From: Albifimbria verrucaria
Taxonomy: Eukaryota > Ascomycota > Sordariomycetes > Hypocreales > Stachybotryaceae
Length of the DNA: 64,000 nt
NCBI GenBank assembly: GCA_020081605.1
Contig: JAHREC010000009.1
Location: 3,844,001 to 3,908,000, forward strand
Reading direction: 5' to 3'
Numbering within the stretch: the first letter of the stretch is position 1; each line of letters begins with the position of its first letter. Position numbers and translations under genes: made by a program. Below the pieces are notes generated by a model. That model had not been told where the DNA came from. It searched no databases and was given only the letters and a program-made list of their open reading frames with translations. Below, one piece after another: positions 11,245-24,278 of this stretch.

Positions 11245-13525
11245 ATGGCCTCCAGAGGCCGTGGAAGTCGCGCCGAGACCGCGCCCTCAGCCCCAGCCCA
11301 AGCCGATGTTAGGAGATCAACGCGTAACACGCGCCAAACCATCACCACTGTCGCATCAGGCCCGGCACGCGAAGTTCGCGCTGAAAATCATGCGCAGGAT
11401 CAACCAGAACGCTTTGTCATAAGCAAGCTTGCTACTGCCGAGCCGGCAAGACGTGGAGCACCGCGCGCTCCTGGCAGCATAGTGAGCATCGCTACGCAAC
11501 CGCTGCGTGCGGATTCAGACGTCGATAATTCCGACGATGGAAGGACTGCCGAGATCCCAGACTCGGTGGTCGGCTCACCACCCAAACAGACACAAGCTAG
11601 GCCCGTATCGGATGAAATCGCAGTGTCCCAGAGCCAAGACACTGAAGCCGCTGCTGGTGATGTCAGGCAGCAAATCATGGCCCTCAGTCTCCCAGACCTA
11701 CTCAAAGCCTCTCAGGACTTGATGGAGCTTCTGAAGTCCGAGAGATCCAACAACCCTGTGCTTATTGGGCGTGTCAAAATTAGGAGAATTGCATTTGCCG
11801 GCGTGCGTGAGATATACGAAGACCATGATCCGCTTTTCCTCCATGTTGACGACACGGCTAAGCAAATTTCATCCGCTGGAACTTCTCTGGAGACTTCGCT
11901 GGTGCTGGAGCACGCAAACCTCACCACAGCCCTTGACCTCGCTGAGAGAATCCGCGCTGAGGAGGACAGCAGCGTTCTCGAGTTCTTCGAAACTCTTGAC
12001 CACTTCCAGGTCTTCTTCCCGCATGGTGCCAGTAACATTCAGGGATCTGAGAGTCTGCACCTCACGCTTCGTACAAACTTTCTGATTGAGGTTCTTGCGC
12101 GAGCGTCCAAGGCAGACGTGTACAATGTGGTGGGCGCCATCTTCTGCGAATCTGCTAAGGATAGGGAATGGACCAGTCTTCTTGAGGACGGCCCATATCG
12201 AAGTCTGGCTGATCTTCCCGAATCAGATTCTCATCACTTGTGTAAAACCCGGGTTGAAGAAATCGTTTCCATTATTGAAAGAAACAAGAAAGACTTCGGT
12301 GTTAGGCAGCTACGGGCTAGATTCCCACTTGTCGATCTCCTGGATGATTTTCGACGATGGGTTCTGACTGCGTACGCGACTTTGGAAGCTCAATTCCATG
12401 AGGGTACAAAGTCAACAGTGCAGCAAATTGAACAGGGGCCTCTGCTGGGTGATGAAGAAGAATTTGCCGACAGTGTGACTGGTTCAGACTCTCAGCCTAT
12501 TGTCCGCTTGACAGAAAGTCAAGATCTGTAAGTGTCTCTGTCAACGCAGAGTAGCAGCTCATAGAATCAATCCACTAACGTCCTGCAGTCCAAGTCTATA
12601 CCAGGGCCCTGAGTCGCGGAGGTTCCTTGACGAGCAAGCTCGGAAAATGCGTCAACCGCCCCTTCAAACCAACAGCAGCAGCGGCCTCCACCAGGTGCTC
12701 CTAGGGATTACCCCGAGCACAGTAACGAGCAGTTGCTCTCACAGCTACCTTTGCCGCCTGTTTCTTCGGGGTTGCTTCCAGAGCAGTCCGCTTCAAGTGC
12801 CCTCAACAGGCCATCAAAGCGAAAGCACTTTAGCCCGTTTCATGAAAACGACGAGGAAGACGATCCTTTTGAGACCGATACCCGAACCTTTAACCCCCGA
12901 AAACCGATTCCCGCCTCGTCTTTGCCAGAGTCAAAACGCCAACGCGTGGTTCACGCTTCGAACGGATCGGCGGCCGCAGACAGGAACACAATGCCACCCC
13001 TCCCGTGCCCAGCCGCTCCCAAGCCCCGGCTCCGGAACCCTCAATGAGATCCACGCTGTCATCCTCCCAGCCCTTTCCAGCATCATCATCCACACGGGCC
13101 GACTTTGACGCCATCAAAGCGCGGAAGCTCGTTCTCTCCCAAGAGACCCGGCGCTTCAGTGACCGGCCATCGCAGATCAAGCAGCGCCAACCCTGGGACG
13201 CAGAGGATTGCGAGACACTCATCAACCTCATTCACGAACGCCAAGCTGCGTGGGCTACCATTGAGCAGTACGATGGCAACAAGTTCCACCACCCGCGTAA
13301 CCAGCAAGCCTACCGCGACAAGGCGCGCAACATGAAGGTCGATTTCCTGCTTCTTGACGTCGTCCTGCCCCCGGCTTCAACCTCGTGGCCCTCGGAAAGA
13401 AAGAAATCGACCGCGTCAAGGGTCTAGGCAAGAATCCCTACCGCAGGGAAGAGGATTTAGATGAGGACGGAGAACCGATCAATACGGAATATGTCGAGCA
13501 TTTGCACAACCTCGATAAGTCATGA
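11245..13525 (+). CDS. Taz1/TRF-like telomere-binding protein, C-terminal Myb
   Basis: Predicted double-strand telomere-repeat binding protein. Two exons: 11245-12527 and 12589-13525 (GTAAGT donor, CTGCAG acceptor, 61-nt intron). The N-terminal ~140 residues are disordered and basic. A helical middle region of about 250 residues (from IMALSLPDLLKASQDLMELL to LLDDFRRWVLTAYATLEAQF) sits where TRF/Taz1 proteins carry the TRFH dimerisation domain. A disordered linker follows (with KRKHFSPF and SKRQR, NLS-like), then one Myb/telobox domain (RQPWDAEDCETLINLIHERQ to QAYRDKARNMKVDFL). Three single bases are missing: in C4 at 12659-12662, in C4 at 12997-13000 and near 13368-13374. The corrected protein is 740 aa and ends HLHNLDKS. 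TRFH assignment rests on position and helical look; the Myb is clear. Confidence 0.8.
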
Positions 13526-14542
13526 AACTTGCTGCAAGAATGGGAAGGTGTCGGATATCATGAACGTTTTGCTCGAATTCTATGTATACATATATGCGGC
13601 AGCGTTTGCGTGTGTTTTTTACAGGCGATGATGGAAACGGAGTCGAGCGATGACTATGAACCAAGAAATACCAATTTATCAGAGTGCGTGGCAACTAAGT
13701 GTCTTTCTTATCTATCCAAGCGAGGCTTGGTATAGCTTTTATACATACCAATTCCCATCTCTTAGGCAAGGCAGCATGTTATTGAACTATCCTTTTTCTA
13801 AGCACATAACAACTCAATGTGATTTACACAGTATGCAAGGTTGCGTAGAATCGCTCAACTAGTATTGACTGTCGGAGGACTATTCTACTGCTGAATCAGG
13901 TAATTCAAGGCTTATCCATACATGCTCAACATACATACATGTCCGCGCCGGATGAGCTTCCTAGTCAGCCCATCCTTCCCAGCTGCGATTACATTAGCTC
14001 AGCTGACGCAACGAGTGCTTCGCATCCGACAGAGCTGGCCGGCTAGCAGCCCTCTTCCCGTAACCACCTAGTTGTGGCAAAGACCGAGCGAACATGCAAA
14101 TCCTCCTTGAGCACCTGTGCTCACGAGTAAAGAATTCGACGAGAACCACGACAGCACAAAACTGGCAGGAGCGTAAGACGCGTGAACGAAGACGAAAATT
14201 GGATATCCACATAGAAATTTGAAAAGCATGTGCCTGGTGCACAATGCCAAGCCACCGCGGCTCGAGCTGCTGGTGAGACAATATAGGCTTGGGCCTAAAT
14301 AGGTAATTCCTCCCTATGGAGACTCTCTGAATCGACAGGATAAAAAAACACAATTGGGGGTATGCTGCAAACTTTTGTAACACATCAACAGGAAGAAAGA
14401 AAAAATAGACATAAGAGGATGGCAATGCTGGCCAGTGATGTCACGTCAGGGCCAAAGCCACTGTGCAGTGACTAAATCCCGGTTTCAGGAATAAGCATCA
14501 TGAATCTTGGGCAGCATTCTGTCACACTTTCATACAGCCCGC
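13526..14542. other. convergent intergenic region
   Basis: Lies between the 3' ends of the rightward TRF-like gene and the leftward septin gene, so it should be mainly 3' UTR from both sides. AT-rich compared with its surroundings (for example 13560-13620 and 13730-13800). Short open frames show nothing recognisable. Confidence 0.6.
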
Positions 14543-16100
14543 TCATCGACGGTTGTATGAAAAGTTTCTGTGCTTGAGCCTGTTGGTCCTCCATCCTTCG
14601 TACCATTGCTCCCGGCTGGCCTCACGCAGTTCTGCACGCCAATCGCTGAAGACGGCCTCCTTGAGTCGCTGGAAATCACAATGCTGTTCATTGTATGGGT
14701 CTGCGAAGCCCCAAGGGAACTGGCGACCAACGACCCCGGCTCGTAAAGGTCTGGGCTGATGATGGAGAGGGGAAGGAATGGTAGCTCTTCTTCCTTGTTC
14801 TCCTCCTTGTGTCTCCTAATGGATTGGGTCGAAAGGCGCTTGGAATTGGGAGACGCTGAAGGAGACACCGGCTGCACGATCTCATCCGCATTGGGGGTTT
14901 TGATATCTCGGCGCGCTGAGTCCAGGCCGTCATCGTCTTCCTCTGATTCCTCTTCAATCGCGCTCGTCAAGTCGCTGCTATCTTCGTCGAGTCCAAGGGG
15001 CTCAAGAGGGTCTAGGTTGGCCTTCTTAATGCTGTCCCAGACTGTCTTCTTGAGCACATTCATGTGCTTGGTTGTGATTGTGTCGGCCTTCGCAATGACG
15101 GGAATCACAGTGGTCTTGCCTTGAAGCGTTCGCATGACCTGTAAGTCGAGGTCTTCGTCCAGTCCACTCAGAGCGCGAGTAGGAGGGACATGGGAACCGT
15201 TGGTGTACCTGTTGGAGGCCCAGGCCCGTGCTGATGCAATGTTTCGGTCCAGACGAGACGGATCCAGGACGAGAAAAGCTGCGTGGATATGGGTATCCTG
15301 TACGCCAGGTGATCGTACAACCTTCATCTCTTCGGTAAACGTTTCTTCGAACTTGCTCTCAACAAAGGCCGACATCTCTCTAAGCTGAAGATCTACCATG
15401 TTCTTCTCTAGGCCCTCGGAGTCCCAGAGAGTAAGTCCGATTCGTTCGCCGTCTATTTCAGACTCGAGGTAGTGGGGAATGAAGTTGCCTGAGCTGGGAG
15501 GGGGTAGTCGGAACTCATCTTCCTCCTGCTTTCTGCTTCGTTTCTTCGGAGGTAGAGCAAGGGCCGTCTTCAAAAACTCCAGAAACGAGGTCTTGCCTGC
15601 GCCCCGACTGCCGATGATGAGAATGCTGCCATTTGGTTAGCAATTATGTATGCCCTGTTCCAAGCGGCGACACTTACTTGAAAGGAGTGGGGTCCTTTCT
15701 TCTGCGAACCCTTCTAGGGCTGTTGATAGAGCTCACGGCGCTGCTGGCATAGCTGAATCGCCCCCGGTGTGTCATGCTTTCTGTCCTTGCGTAGGGGTCG
15801 AAGGCGTTGGCGGGGATGGGAGGAATCGGGACAGCGTGTGCGACGGCACGGGGAGGAGAATCGAGTTTGGTAGAGACGTTGGAGGCCGATTCGGGTCGAA
15901 GTTCAGGGCTGAAGGACTTGGAAAGCTGCTCGTTGGTGCCGGTGAACTCTGGCAGCTTGGGGGACAAGAGATGCCTGGCGCTGGCGTTCGAGCTCGGCCT
16001 CCTTATGAGCCTGAGCCTTCCTCCCGCTTTTGCCAAGGTCACTGCTCTTGGTACGGCGCAAGAGCATGCCGAAGCTGGAACGACGAGGTGATGGACTCAT
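14543..16100 (-). CDS. divergent septin family GTPase (possibly AspE-type)
   Basis: Cytoskeletal GTP-binding protein that would assemble at septa or the cortex. Two exons: 16100-15678 and 15625-14543. The start MSPSPRRSSFGMLLRR leads into about 135 disordered, basic residues. The G domain follows: P-loop GSRGAGKT (about residues 146-153), G3 as DSEG in LTLWDSEGLEKN, G4 as AKAD in VIPVIAKADT, and near the C-terminus the septin unique element (GRQFPWGFADPYNEQHCDF, canonical GRxYPWG and HCDFxxL). Between G4 and this element lies an unusual acidic/Ser-rich insert of roughly 80 residues with a DEDSSDL/EEESEEDDDG core. One extra base in the G5 run at 15959-15963 and one missing in C4 at 14734-14737; corrected length 501 aa. 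The short C-terminal tail has no obvious coiled coil. AspE assignment is a guess; septin membership is firm. Confidence 0.88.
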
Positions 16101-19100
16101 GGTGACTGAAGGAGCAAGTGGAATTGAATGGCAAGAGCGCACGGGCAACCGTGAAACTGACGCCTAGAGTATGTCTCCGAGTTGGCGAAGTTGGTGTGGT
16201 GGTTCGCCGAGGGGTGGGGTCGCCCAGCAGCAATTGAGTCGGCTTCGGCCGTTATTATGATGAATGCTTGTTGCAGATTCAAGCGAGGTGCGGCTGCTGG
16301 CAAGAGCTGCGAGCAGTTGGTGCGATGAAACGTCGGCGATGACGTTGGTTGGTCGCTCTGGAGATTCTCAATCTTCAAAGGAGGATCTCGGCCGGTCAAG
16401 AGGAGAGCCAGCAGGTAACGACGAGCTGAAAGGACTACGGGAACGAAGCTTTCGGAAATTGCCCCGGTAGCTTGCCGCGCTGAGAAAGGAACTATGGACA
16501 GAAGCGTCAGTCAAACCCACTCAACAACACCATTCAGATTTAGACTTCGCGAGTGGTATCGATAGATGGACGGCTTTAATCAATTGGAAGCGAGGAGCGA
16601 GGAGCCATATCGGAACTCGCCGAGTGCTTCCCAGCCGCAGAATGGTCGCATCTTGCACTAGCTGGCAGATGGCGAGGTAGTCTATCGCCATTGATGGTTG
16701 GAGCCAAGGAAAGCCGCCATCCGCCTCGACATGCTGCTAGTATGATGACGCAGCTCTGCGACCGTTCCGAGCTTGGGAAACCTGGAGAAGCGCACCAAGG
16801 CTCGGGAAGAATGCGGCCCACGTCACCGCGAGGGAAGAGAAAGTTACTAACCTTGAAAGATGGTGGAGGGCAAGACAGAGAGCGTGTAGTGCTGATGGGG
16901 TTTTTGTTCTTGGGGCAACAGAATCAACTGCTGCGGCGGCGGCTCACAATGCGACACAGGTCGTCGACCGGGTTCGCAATCGGCCGGGCGAAGTCGCGTG
17001 GGTGTCAGTGGTGGCGGTGGTGGTGGTGGTGGTATCGCAATGGCCGGCTTTCGACGCACGATGAACTGTCAGGCGATGGATAGGCGACGACGACAGGATC
17101 AGGACATGCCCAACAAGGCGACCGAACGTGGACCAATGAAGCTACCGGCCGGAGACAAGAGTTGGGAAGAAGGGAAAGAAGAGAGAGAGGTCGAGAAAAG
17201 GCTCCTCTTTGGGTCAGGTCAAGTCAGGCCGACACGCAAACCTCGTGGAACCAGAACGACGACGAAGCGCGCGACGCAAGCGGGAACCGAATAATAAGGG
17301 TCAACATGCACTGCTGGGAAAAAGAGGGCCCATTGTCAGTCTGTCAGTCTCTCGGGAGTGGATGGATGGATGGGATGGGCCAGGGGTTTGCTGGACGAGC
17401 CAATGCCCGAGAGTCACAGAGAGCAAGAAGAAGGGTCGGGTGCTTTTGCTTGGCTTGGCCGGGCTGGTCTGGTCTTGTCCATCCATCCATCCATTCACAT
17501 TGACTGGAGATCTTGTCATGCTGCAGGGAAAGCTGCAAGGTAAGGTGGGTTAGTACCTTAGCACTAAAGGTAAGGTACCTACCATATCGCATCAGCCGTA
17601 CCGCCCCAAGTACCTTAATCCCCATCCATGCCCGAGTTTGCCAGTGCACGGGGCCGCCTGGGGACCTGCGCTGTACCTGCGTGGCACTAGCGGCCTCCAC
17701 TGCCGTTAGCGACCTCCTACCTAATAAGGGTTCACCAGGCTAATTGCATCCATCCATCCATCCATCCATCTATTCAACCATCTACCTACCTACCTATCTA
17801 TCCGTCACTGCTAACGTGATGCTTGCTGGAGCACTCCAAGTCGTTGTTCTAACCTGCTCTTCAGCCTGTTTCCTTTTCAGCTGCGCCATTGTCCTCCTCG
17901 TCAAACCACGATCCAGCCCGCCACACATCGAAACACTGTCTCGCATTTCCGGAGGGGCAACGTGAAGTGTCTCTTACAACCCCACGGTGGGTGGGCCATG
18001 ACGCTTATGGTGACAGACATCATCGGCCTATCCTTGGCCGTTCGCTGACACCAGCTTCATGCTTCTGGAAGGCGAGCATCTCGTCTCCTTCGCCCAGACG
18101 CCGTCATCACCGCATCTCCCTGTGCGAAACGTGGCTTGGGCCTTGCCTCCAACTTTTACCATTTGTAGTAATACTTACCTCTAGTGGCCCCTTTCTTCAG
18201 TGTGAACGCATCTCGATTTGCGAGTTGATGCACACCCACACCGAGAAACGGGCCCTCTCGTCTCACCTAGATGCGCTACGAGGCGCAATCTTGCGAAAAA
18301 CAAAACGCAAACAAATTGATGCAGCCTCCCGCGTGCACCGGCGTGACCGGACCTCCTTACCCGTCGTCGACTTTATCCTCTTCCGAGAGCGTATGACACA
18401 ATGCGCAGTGCCCCAGATATTGCAACGAATTTCCGAGTACACTGTGGCGCTCGTTGTCTTGGATATATCCTTGGCTTTAAGGTACTGCAAGTCGGCGATC
18501 ACGCAGTGGGTGCGGAGCCATTAGAGGACCTTGGGGAGGGGCGTGGGACCAACACCCACCATACCATACCTACTGTCTCGCCTTTGTTCTCGTCTATTTT
18601 CCTTTCTTGGCGCACCTTACTACAGGACGGACGCTTTGTCCTACTAACTTACTCAACTGACGGGTATCTATAAGGTCTTCTGACCTGGCCGTCATACTCA
18701 GCTGAAAAAGACAGTACCACTTGGCCCTTTGGTCAGCTCCAAAGTCCCTGTACTGGCCTGACTATTCTCACAGACTCCACATCCCTTGTCCTACCCCTTT
18801 CCACCATCGAGTGGCCCGTGGAGCTAATAGGAACCATCTCCGTCCTGGAAATTTGCAAGAACCAGCTCGTGGCATTGCAGTACACGCCCGTCTCCACCCC
18901 TGCCGGCCCCAATCATCGGCCAATTTAATCCTACCCATGCGGATGGCTGGGGATGATGAAACCGTCTCAGTGCCGGCACCCGCCCTGTTGGAACCCGGCA
19001 TTTATTACGCTCTTTTTGTGCAATGTTACTCCAGCACGTAGTGGTTTTTTCACCGTTCCTGCGAAAAAGTGCTCCGGCCTTATGCAAGCCCGTTGCTCTC

Positions 19101-19446
19101 CCTCCGTGTAGGACAGGCTTGCCGAGCGATCGTCCCGACTTGTGCGAAACAAGTCAATCATCCGCTCTCGTGGTCCAATTTGCCAGATCTAAGCGCCTAG
19201 CCAACCCCAATCTAGAACACTCCGAGCAAACAATTTCGGGCCTTATTGTCTCAGGGCCAAGTGAGCCCTTGCAATCTTGAGGAGTGATCATGTACATCTG
19301 TTCATCTCGTCTCTAGCTTACAGAAAGTTCTATGTATGAGTGATGTATATCTGAACCCGCCGGTCTATCCGCCAACCAACTAGCCAACGCCAGGCCAATG
19401 CCATGGGATATAGATAGATACAGAGTAGGGTATTTCATCCGCCATG
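16101..19446. other. long intergenic region with microsatellites
   Basis: About 3.3 kb upstream of the septin and downstream of the UbiB-family gene (both minus strand). It contains (GGT)n-type repeats at about 17008-17034, (CATC)6 at 17747-17770 followed by CTACC repeats, TCCATCCATCC near 17478-17492 and GGTAAGGTA pentamers at 17535-17580. The plus-strand 211-codon frame at 17889-18524 has no domain or supporting splice context, so I treat it as chance. Nothing else supportable. Confidence 0.55.
17747..17770. repeat. (CATC)6 microsatellite
   Basis: Six perfect CATC units read directly, followed by degenerate CTACC/CTATC tetramers and pentamers to about 17804. A mirrored (GGATG/GATG) tract lies at 17357-17376. 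Simple-sequence DNA with no coding overlap. Confidence 0.9.
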
Positions 19447-21531
19447 CTAATGCTTCCAACCTATGTTCCTTCTACCCTTGGAACACATCTTGCTGGAGCT
19501 CGATCCCAAAATCCCCGCGGCGCTCTGCAGCCTCTGCTCAAGCTCCTCCTCCAGCCCGCCTCCCATGCCAAACCACTGTCGCACGCGAAGCACGTAAAAT
19601 GCAATGTCCGTCACCGTCAGCACAGACTTGAAAACAACGTGTTTCCACAGGTTTCGGAGTCGCTGCCTCAGTGGCAGCCGCGTGTCCTCGTACAAGCTGC
19701 GGCTAGCCCAGTTGCCCATGATCTTGATGCGGTTGACCGGGCTGCCGTAGTATGAGTTGTTTGCCTGCAAAATACGCAGTGCTCGCCCAACAAACAGCAG
19801 CTCCTTAGGAAACTTTTCCTGGTCTGCCAAGATATCCCGGATAGCCTGCTTCATACGCTGCTGCATCAAAAAGTGTCGCTCTGATGCTGGCACACCCTTC
19901 TTCTCCAGCTCCTTGAGCTCGCTCATGATAGAATGTTCACTACCTTCGTATGGTCGCAGCTGCGTAGCACTCGCAAACACTTCGTAGTTTGCCTGAATGC
20001 CCCATTCCGCTGCAACAGAGCGCAGGCTGTCGTTGTCAAAGCTCAGCAAGCTCTTCCAGAACTCAGCATACTGCCTGCGGAAATCCGGTGTCATATAGAC
20101 GTATAGCCCGTGGTCGATAAGAACCAGCTCAGCCTTACCACTCGGCAGTCTGCGGATGAAAATGTTACCGGGGTGGGGTCGCAGTGAACGACGCCAAATT
20201 TGAACATGGATGCGGAGAAGAGTTCAATCAGTGTAGAGGCCACCTCCTTTGTCGACAGACCGAGGCCACCTTGTCCTCGACGGCCCTTCCACTCCTGTCG
20301 CTCGGGCTTCAGCTTCTCCCGGTATGGCTGAGTACGAATTTCTCTTCTAGCCGTCTCGACATCTACCGGTGACAGCGGAGCCCCAGCGCCAGGCGATCCC
20401 TTCCCGTGACCGCCAAGCCATCTTGAGGTGATGACCTGCTTGTCCCAGAGTCGAACACCCTCAATCCACTCCGTGACCAGGACTCTTCGAGTATTGAATT
20501 CGGGGTATACAGTAGGAATGTAGACGCGGTCACGCAGGTTGGGCTCCGCTTCGATAAATTTCCGCATCGTCTCCGAGTTTTTAGCCTCGTTGACAAAGTC
20601 CGTCTCCAGCTCTAGACGCTCTGCGATGAAAGGAACAAGGTTGTAAAGAGGCAAGTCAAACCACTTGGAATAGATCCAGGTGACGGTCCTATAAGATTAC
20701 TAGGTTAGCATCCGTACCAGGTGGCTATCTCAAAGGGACAACGTACTTGAAAGCCCAGAGATCCCACGATATCTGTTTGGCGATCTCTCGCTTCTGGATC
20801 TTGATCGCAACCTCCCTTCCGTCGGGCAACCTCGCCCAATGTACTTGCGCAACACTTGCGCTCGCTCGGGCTCGTCTCTCCATGAATCCTTTTCCTTCTT
20901 GGCCAGTGAAACTAACACCGAAGACCTCTTCGACGCTCTTGCCAAAGTCTTCCTTGATCACTTTCTCTACATCCGTCCATTCATCTTGTGGCGCATCGTC
21001 AAACATGCGTCCGAACATTCTCTGGAACTCGGGTGGCAAAACAGCGCTCTGCATGGCAATGGCCTGGCCCATCTTCAGATACAGACCACCATTGGCGTGG
21101 AGGAGGTTGGAAAGTCGCTCGGCGTTTCGTAAGTGCAAGTCCTGCACAGTACCGCCAGTCCATGGCTCGGGTCGGAAATTTATGCTGTAGTCGAGGGCGG
21201 CGAGGAGACCGGTACCGAATGTGCGCAACGATCGACCGAGGCCGGAGGCGTAGACCTGGTAGTCGTAAAGGTAGATGGCACCGCCGGTGATCGCAACGAT
21301 CGCAAATCGCCGCGCCCACTTTCGGCTCTTCTTGTACTGACCAGCAGCCTTCGGCGCACCCAACTCCTGGGGCGACGGCGGTCGCATCGGCTGGAAGGGG
21401 CCAGAGCTCTGCATCCGGCGTCCCGGGACGGACCTTGTGACAGCACGGTAAGTGGGCACGCGACACCGCGAAAGCCTTCCCGGGACGAGTCGCGAGACTC
21501 CCTGCATGGCTCGGTATGTCATACCGGGCAT
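19447..21531 (-). CDS. MCP2: mitochondrial UbiB/ADCK-family protein (Mcp2/Cqd2-like)
   Basis: Atypical kinase-like protein of the UbiB/ABC1 family; yeast relatives Mcp2/Cqd2 sit in the mitochondrial inner membrane and affect coenzyme Q and lipid distribution. Exons 21531-20747 and 20688-19447; 58-nt intron with GTACGT donor. The start is at 21531 (MPGMTYRAMQG), giving an Arg/Ser-rich targeting peptide; an in-frame ATG at 21660 would add 43 residues and is less likely. A membrane segment FAIVAITGGAIYLYDY lies near residues 76-92. Family motifs in order: YLKMGQ (KxGQ, ~153-156), Ala-rich loop ASASVAQVHWA, VAIKIQ, ERLELETDFVNEA (ExD), HCDPHPGNIF and LIDHG. One C is missing: the run reads as G4 at 20175-20178, exactly at the HCDPHPGN catalytic motif. 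Corrected length is 675 aa. Mcp2 versus Cqd1/Coq8: chosen by overall length and the absence of extra N-terminal features. Confidence 0.88.
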
Positions 21532-24278
21532 CTTGGAAAGCTGCAACTTTTTGGCGCAGACATCTGCGGCGTGTGGTTGAGAGGAAGTGTGGTTGAGAAG
21601 ATGTGGTTGCCACTCCTCAATGACGACTCTATCGATAAAATTCACCGATAGTCTTATCACCGAGTACTACCGGAAACAATACAATAACCCGAATAGAATG
21701 CGCACTAGGTGACGCAATTCGGGGACGGACAGCGGAAATTAGAAAGACTTCCCGAAGAGACCAGGTAATATAAAACCATATTAATAGAAAATACCAGGGC
21801 TAAATATTCAACCGCAAAAGTATATCGTCGCAAAAGGCCATATGGCTTCGAGTTTTGCCAACTCGACGTGGTATAGGGTAGGGGACAAACGAGACTGGCA
21901 AACGTTACATCACACTTGGTGATTGTACTTTACACATCATTCCCATCTACATACTGTCTAGGCGCTGAACACCACTGCAATAGCTGGAATGAAACCAAAT
22001 AACTAGCCTAGGACATGAGCCTCGTGTGGTTGAGCAAGGCGATTTGTCACCTCTTTCCACAATCTCACTCGCTGAAGCGCGGCTTTCGCTACGCCTCCCG
22101 GACGATAGTGTCACGGATGGTTTGAGATTTGTCCCAACATCCATGACAGGCGAGGACCGTCCCGTGCGATTCATCAACCTGGCTAGCCGTGGCTTGGCGT
22201 GCTGAGGCATGTAAGGAAATCCACCTAGCCATCGAGGGCTTCGGCAAGATATAACACAAGCGTCGCGCCGACGAAATCGATATGGAGTTGTGTTTATGCG
22301 TACGCGGACCCCAGGTTCTAAAGGACCCTTTGTGGGCCTCGATGGCCAGTAGAGCGAGGCTCAGCCTCGACTGCTAGGACATCAAACAGCAGGATGCTGA
22401 TCACTGGAAACAACTGTTATCCACTAGGTTAATGCACAGCGAAATCCACAGTCAAGAAACCAAGACGAAACGGTGGATGACATAAGGATGGCATGTCTGC
22501 GTAAGGCCCAGGCAAGGCTACGTCGCAGATTCAAGACGTGCAGAGCGTGGCTAATTTCCCGCGCATCTATTCGTACCTTGCACCCGGAAATGAGGGCTAG
22601 CCATGCCGACGGATTTACACATCCGGGAGAGTGACGGATCAAACCAGTTGGATGGGATGGATATGAGGGATGCTGACCGGATGAAGAGATCCTTTGGCCC
22701 CTCGTGTTACAGCATGATGCTGTCACGAAGACTCTAATAAGGAAACAAGATCGACGCCCCAGCGCAATGGCTCACTTCTTGTCGATTGTACTGTAAATCT
22801 GTGGGAGCATTGGTGGGTAAAACGCTTGAGATGCGTGGAGCCACTAGGATCGGTGGGAGAGGTGGGCTTGCAGGAAATTGACCCAGACGGACCCGCCCAA
22901 ACGGTGTCTGATCCTTGAAGGGAGCGGAGCGTTGGCCCCAGCGATAGGTCAAAGGCTTCTTCCTGACAGGGCCAATCCCGAGAATGATGGGTGAATTACG
23001 TCCAGCGATACGATGCAGCCGCACGTACTGCAACCCATCGTGCGTCCGCTACCAGCGCCGCGTAATGGACGCGATAATGCTCGTACAGGCCATTTCCCCG
23101 ATGGTGTACATCGTACAGGCGGCCGACATATGGGCGAGAACGGGACCGGGGCCGAGCTAAGAAGGCCAATACGAGAAGGCGTGCTTTGCTGTGCTGTGCT
23201 ATGCTGTGCTGAGCTGGGGCGTTACTTTTCCGCTTCGCCCTTGGGAAAGGTCGTCTCGATGATTCAATGACATGATGACCGAATCGATGCTAACCTCCGC
23301 GTCGACACATGGCACGCAAGACTCGAGGCAAGCTTTTGCTGGTCGGCGTTGGCTTGGAGATTTAATCTTAAAAGAACCTGCAAGAATGGTCTTATCGAGC
23401 AGAACAAGGCAAAATGCGTGAACAAGGTAGATTTAGCCTCAAGCCTAATTGGCAGGCAGCGCTTGGCTACAGTGCGCTAAGATATCTGTCCTGCCCAGTC
23501 GATTGGGTGACGTGCTGCGGTGCCTTGCACTGTAGGAGATAGCATGATGCCCAGTGAGTGGCCTGTACCAGCAGTGCCAACAGTGGGTCGGGTTGCCGTT
23601 GACAGCATTACAGGTACCCATGCTGCGAGACATGCCGCCAGAGGTACCTCCCTTCCTGCTGTCCGCTGTCTGGCATGGCATGGCCCTGACCTGGCAATGG
23701 GCACAATGGCACGGGGTCGGTTGATGGCATGGGGCACTATTAAAATTGAACTAACCTGCTACGCAAGCCTAGCGTTACATCGCTCGCTCCGCCCCCATTC
23801 CCTTTCCCTTCCATCCTCCTCTTGCAGCTCGAGCCTGGCCTGGCCTCTCTGTCCCCGGACGCCATTCGTATTCCTGTTCCTGTCACAACCTACCTTACTG
23901 TTCCATTCTGCACACTCGCTCACGACGGTCGAGCACACTCTTTTGCTCCTGTCCGTCGCGCCCTCGGGGAATCGTTCAGGGCAGCCATTGCGACAGGAGT
24001 TATCTACGAAATAATCGATTCGCTATCGATCCGCTCCCGTAATCCTCGAACCGCCCCTCTCCCGGTCACCCACCGATATCGAACGACGAACCCCGATTTT
24101 CAATCAATTGAACCTTTATGCCAGAGAGAAATACAGCCACGGATGACGATCACGCTTCAACTACGATAGTCAGCGGCTTTGTGCCGTCGTAATCTTTGCA
24201 CGCATTCGCTCGCGAACCTCCGGTCTTAATCGTCATTCGCTTCCGCACAAGCAAAGGCTACGAGCCTACACCGTCACC
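21532..24278. other. divergent intergenic region
   Basis: Shared upstream region of the leftward UbiB-family gene and rightward palI. No frame has a recognisable domain. GCTGT/GCTAT pentamers occur around 23184-23215. About 23760-24278 is CT-rich on the plus strand and probably contains the palI 5' UTR; short upstream ATGs are present but none is convincing as a regulatory upstream frame. Confidence 0.55.

Noticed and set aside
17889..18524. 211-codon plus-strand open frame
   Set aside because: No recognisable motif, no plausible continuation by splicing or single-base correction, and it lies in repeat-rich intergenic DNA.
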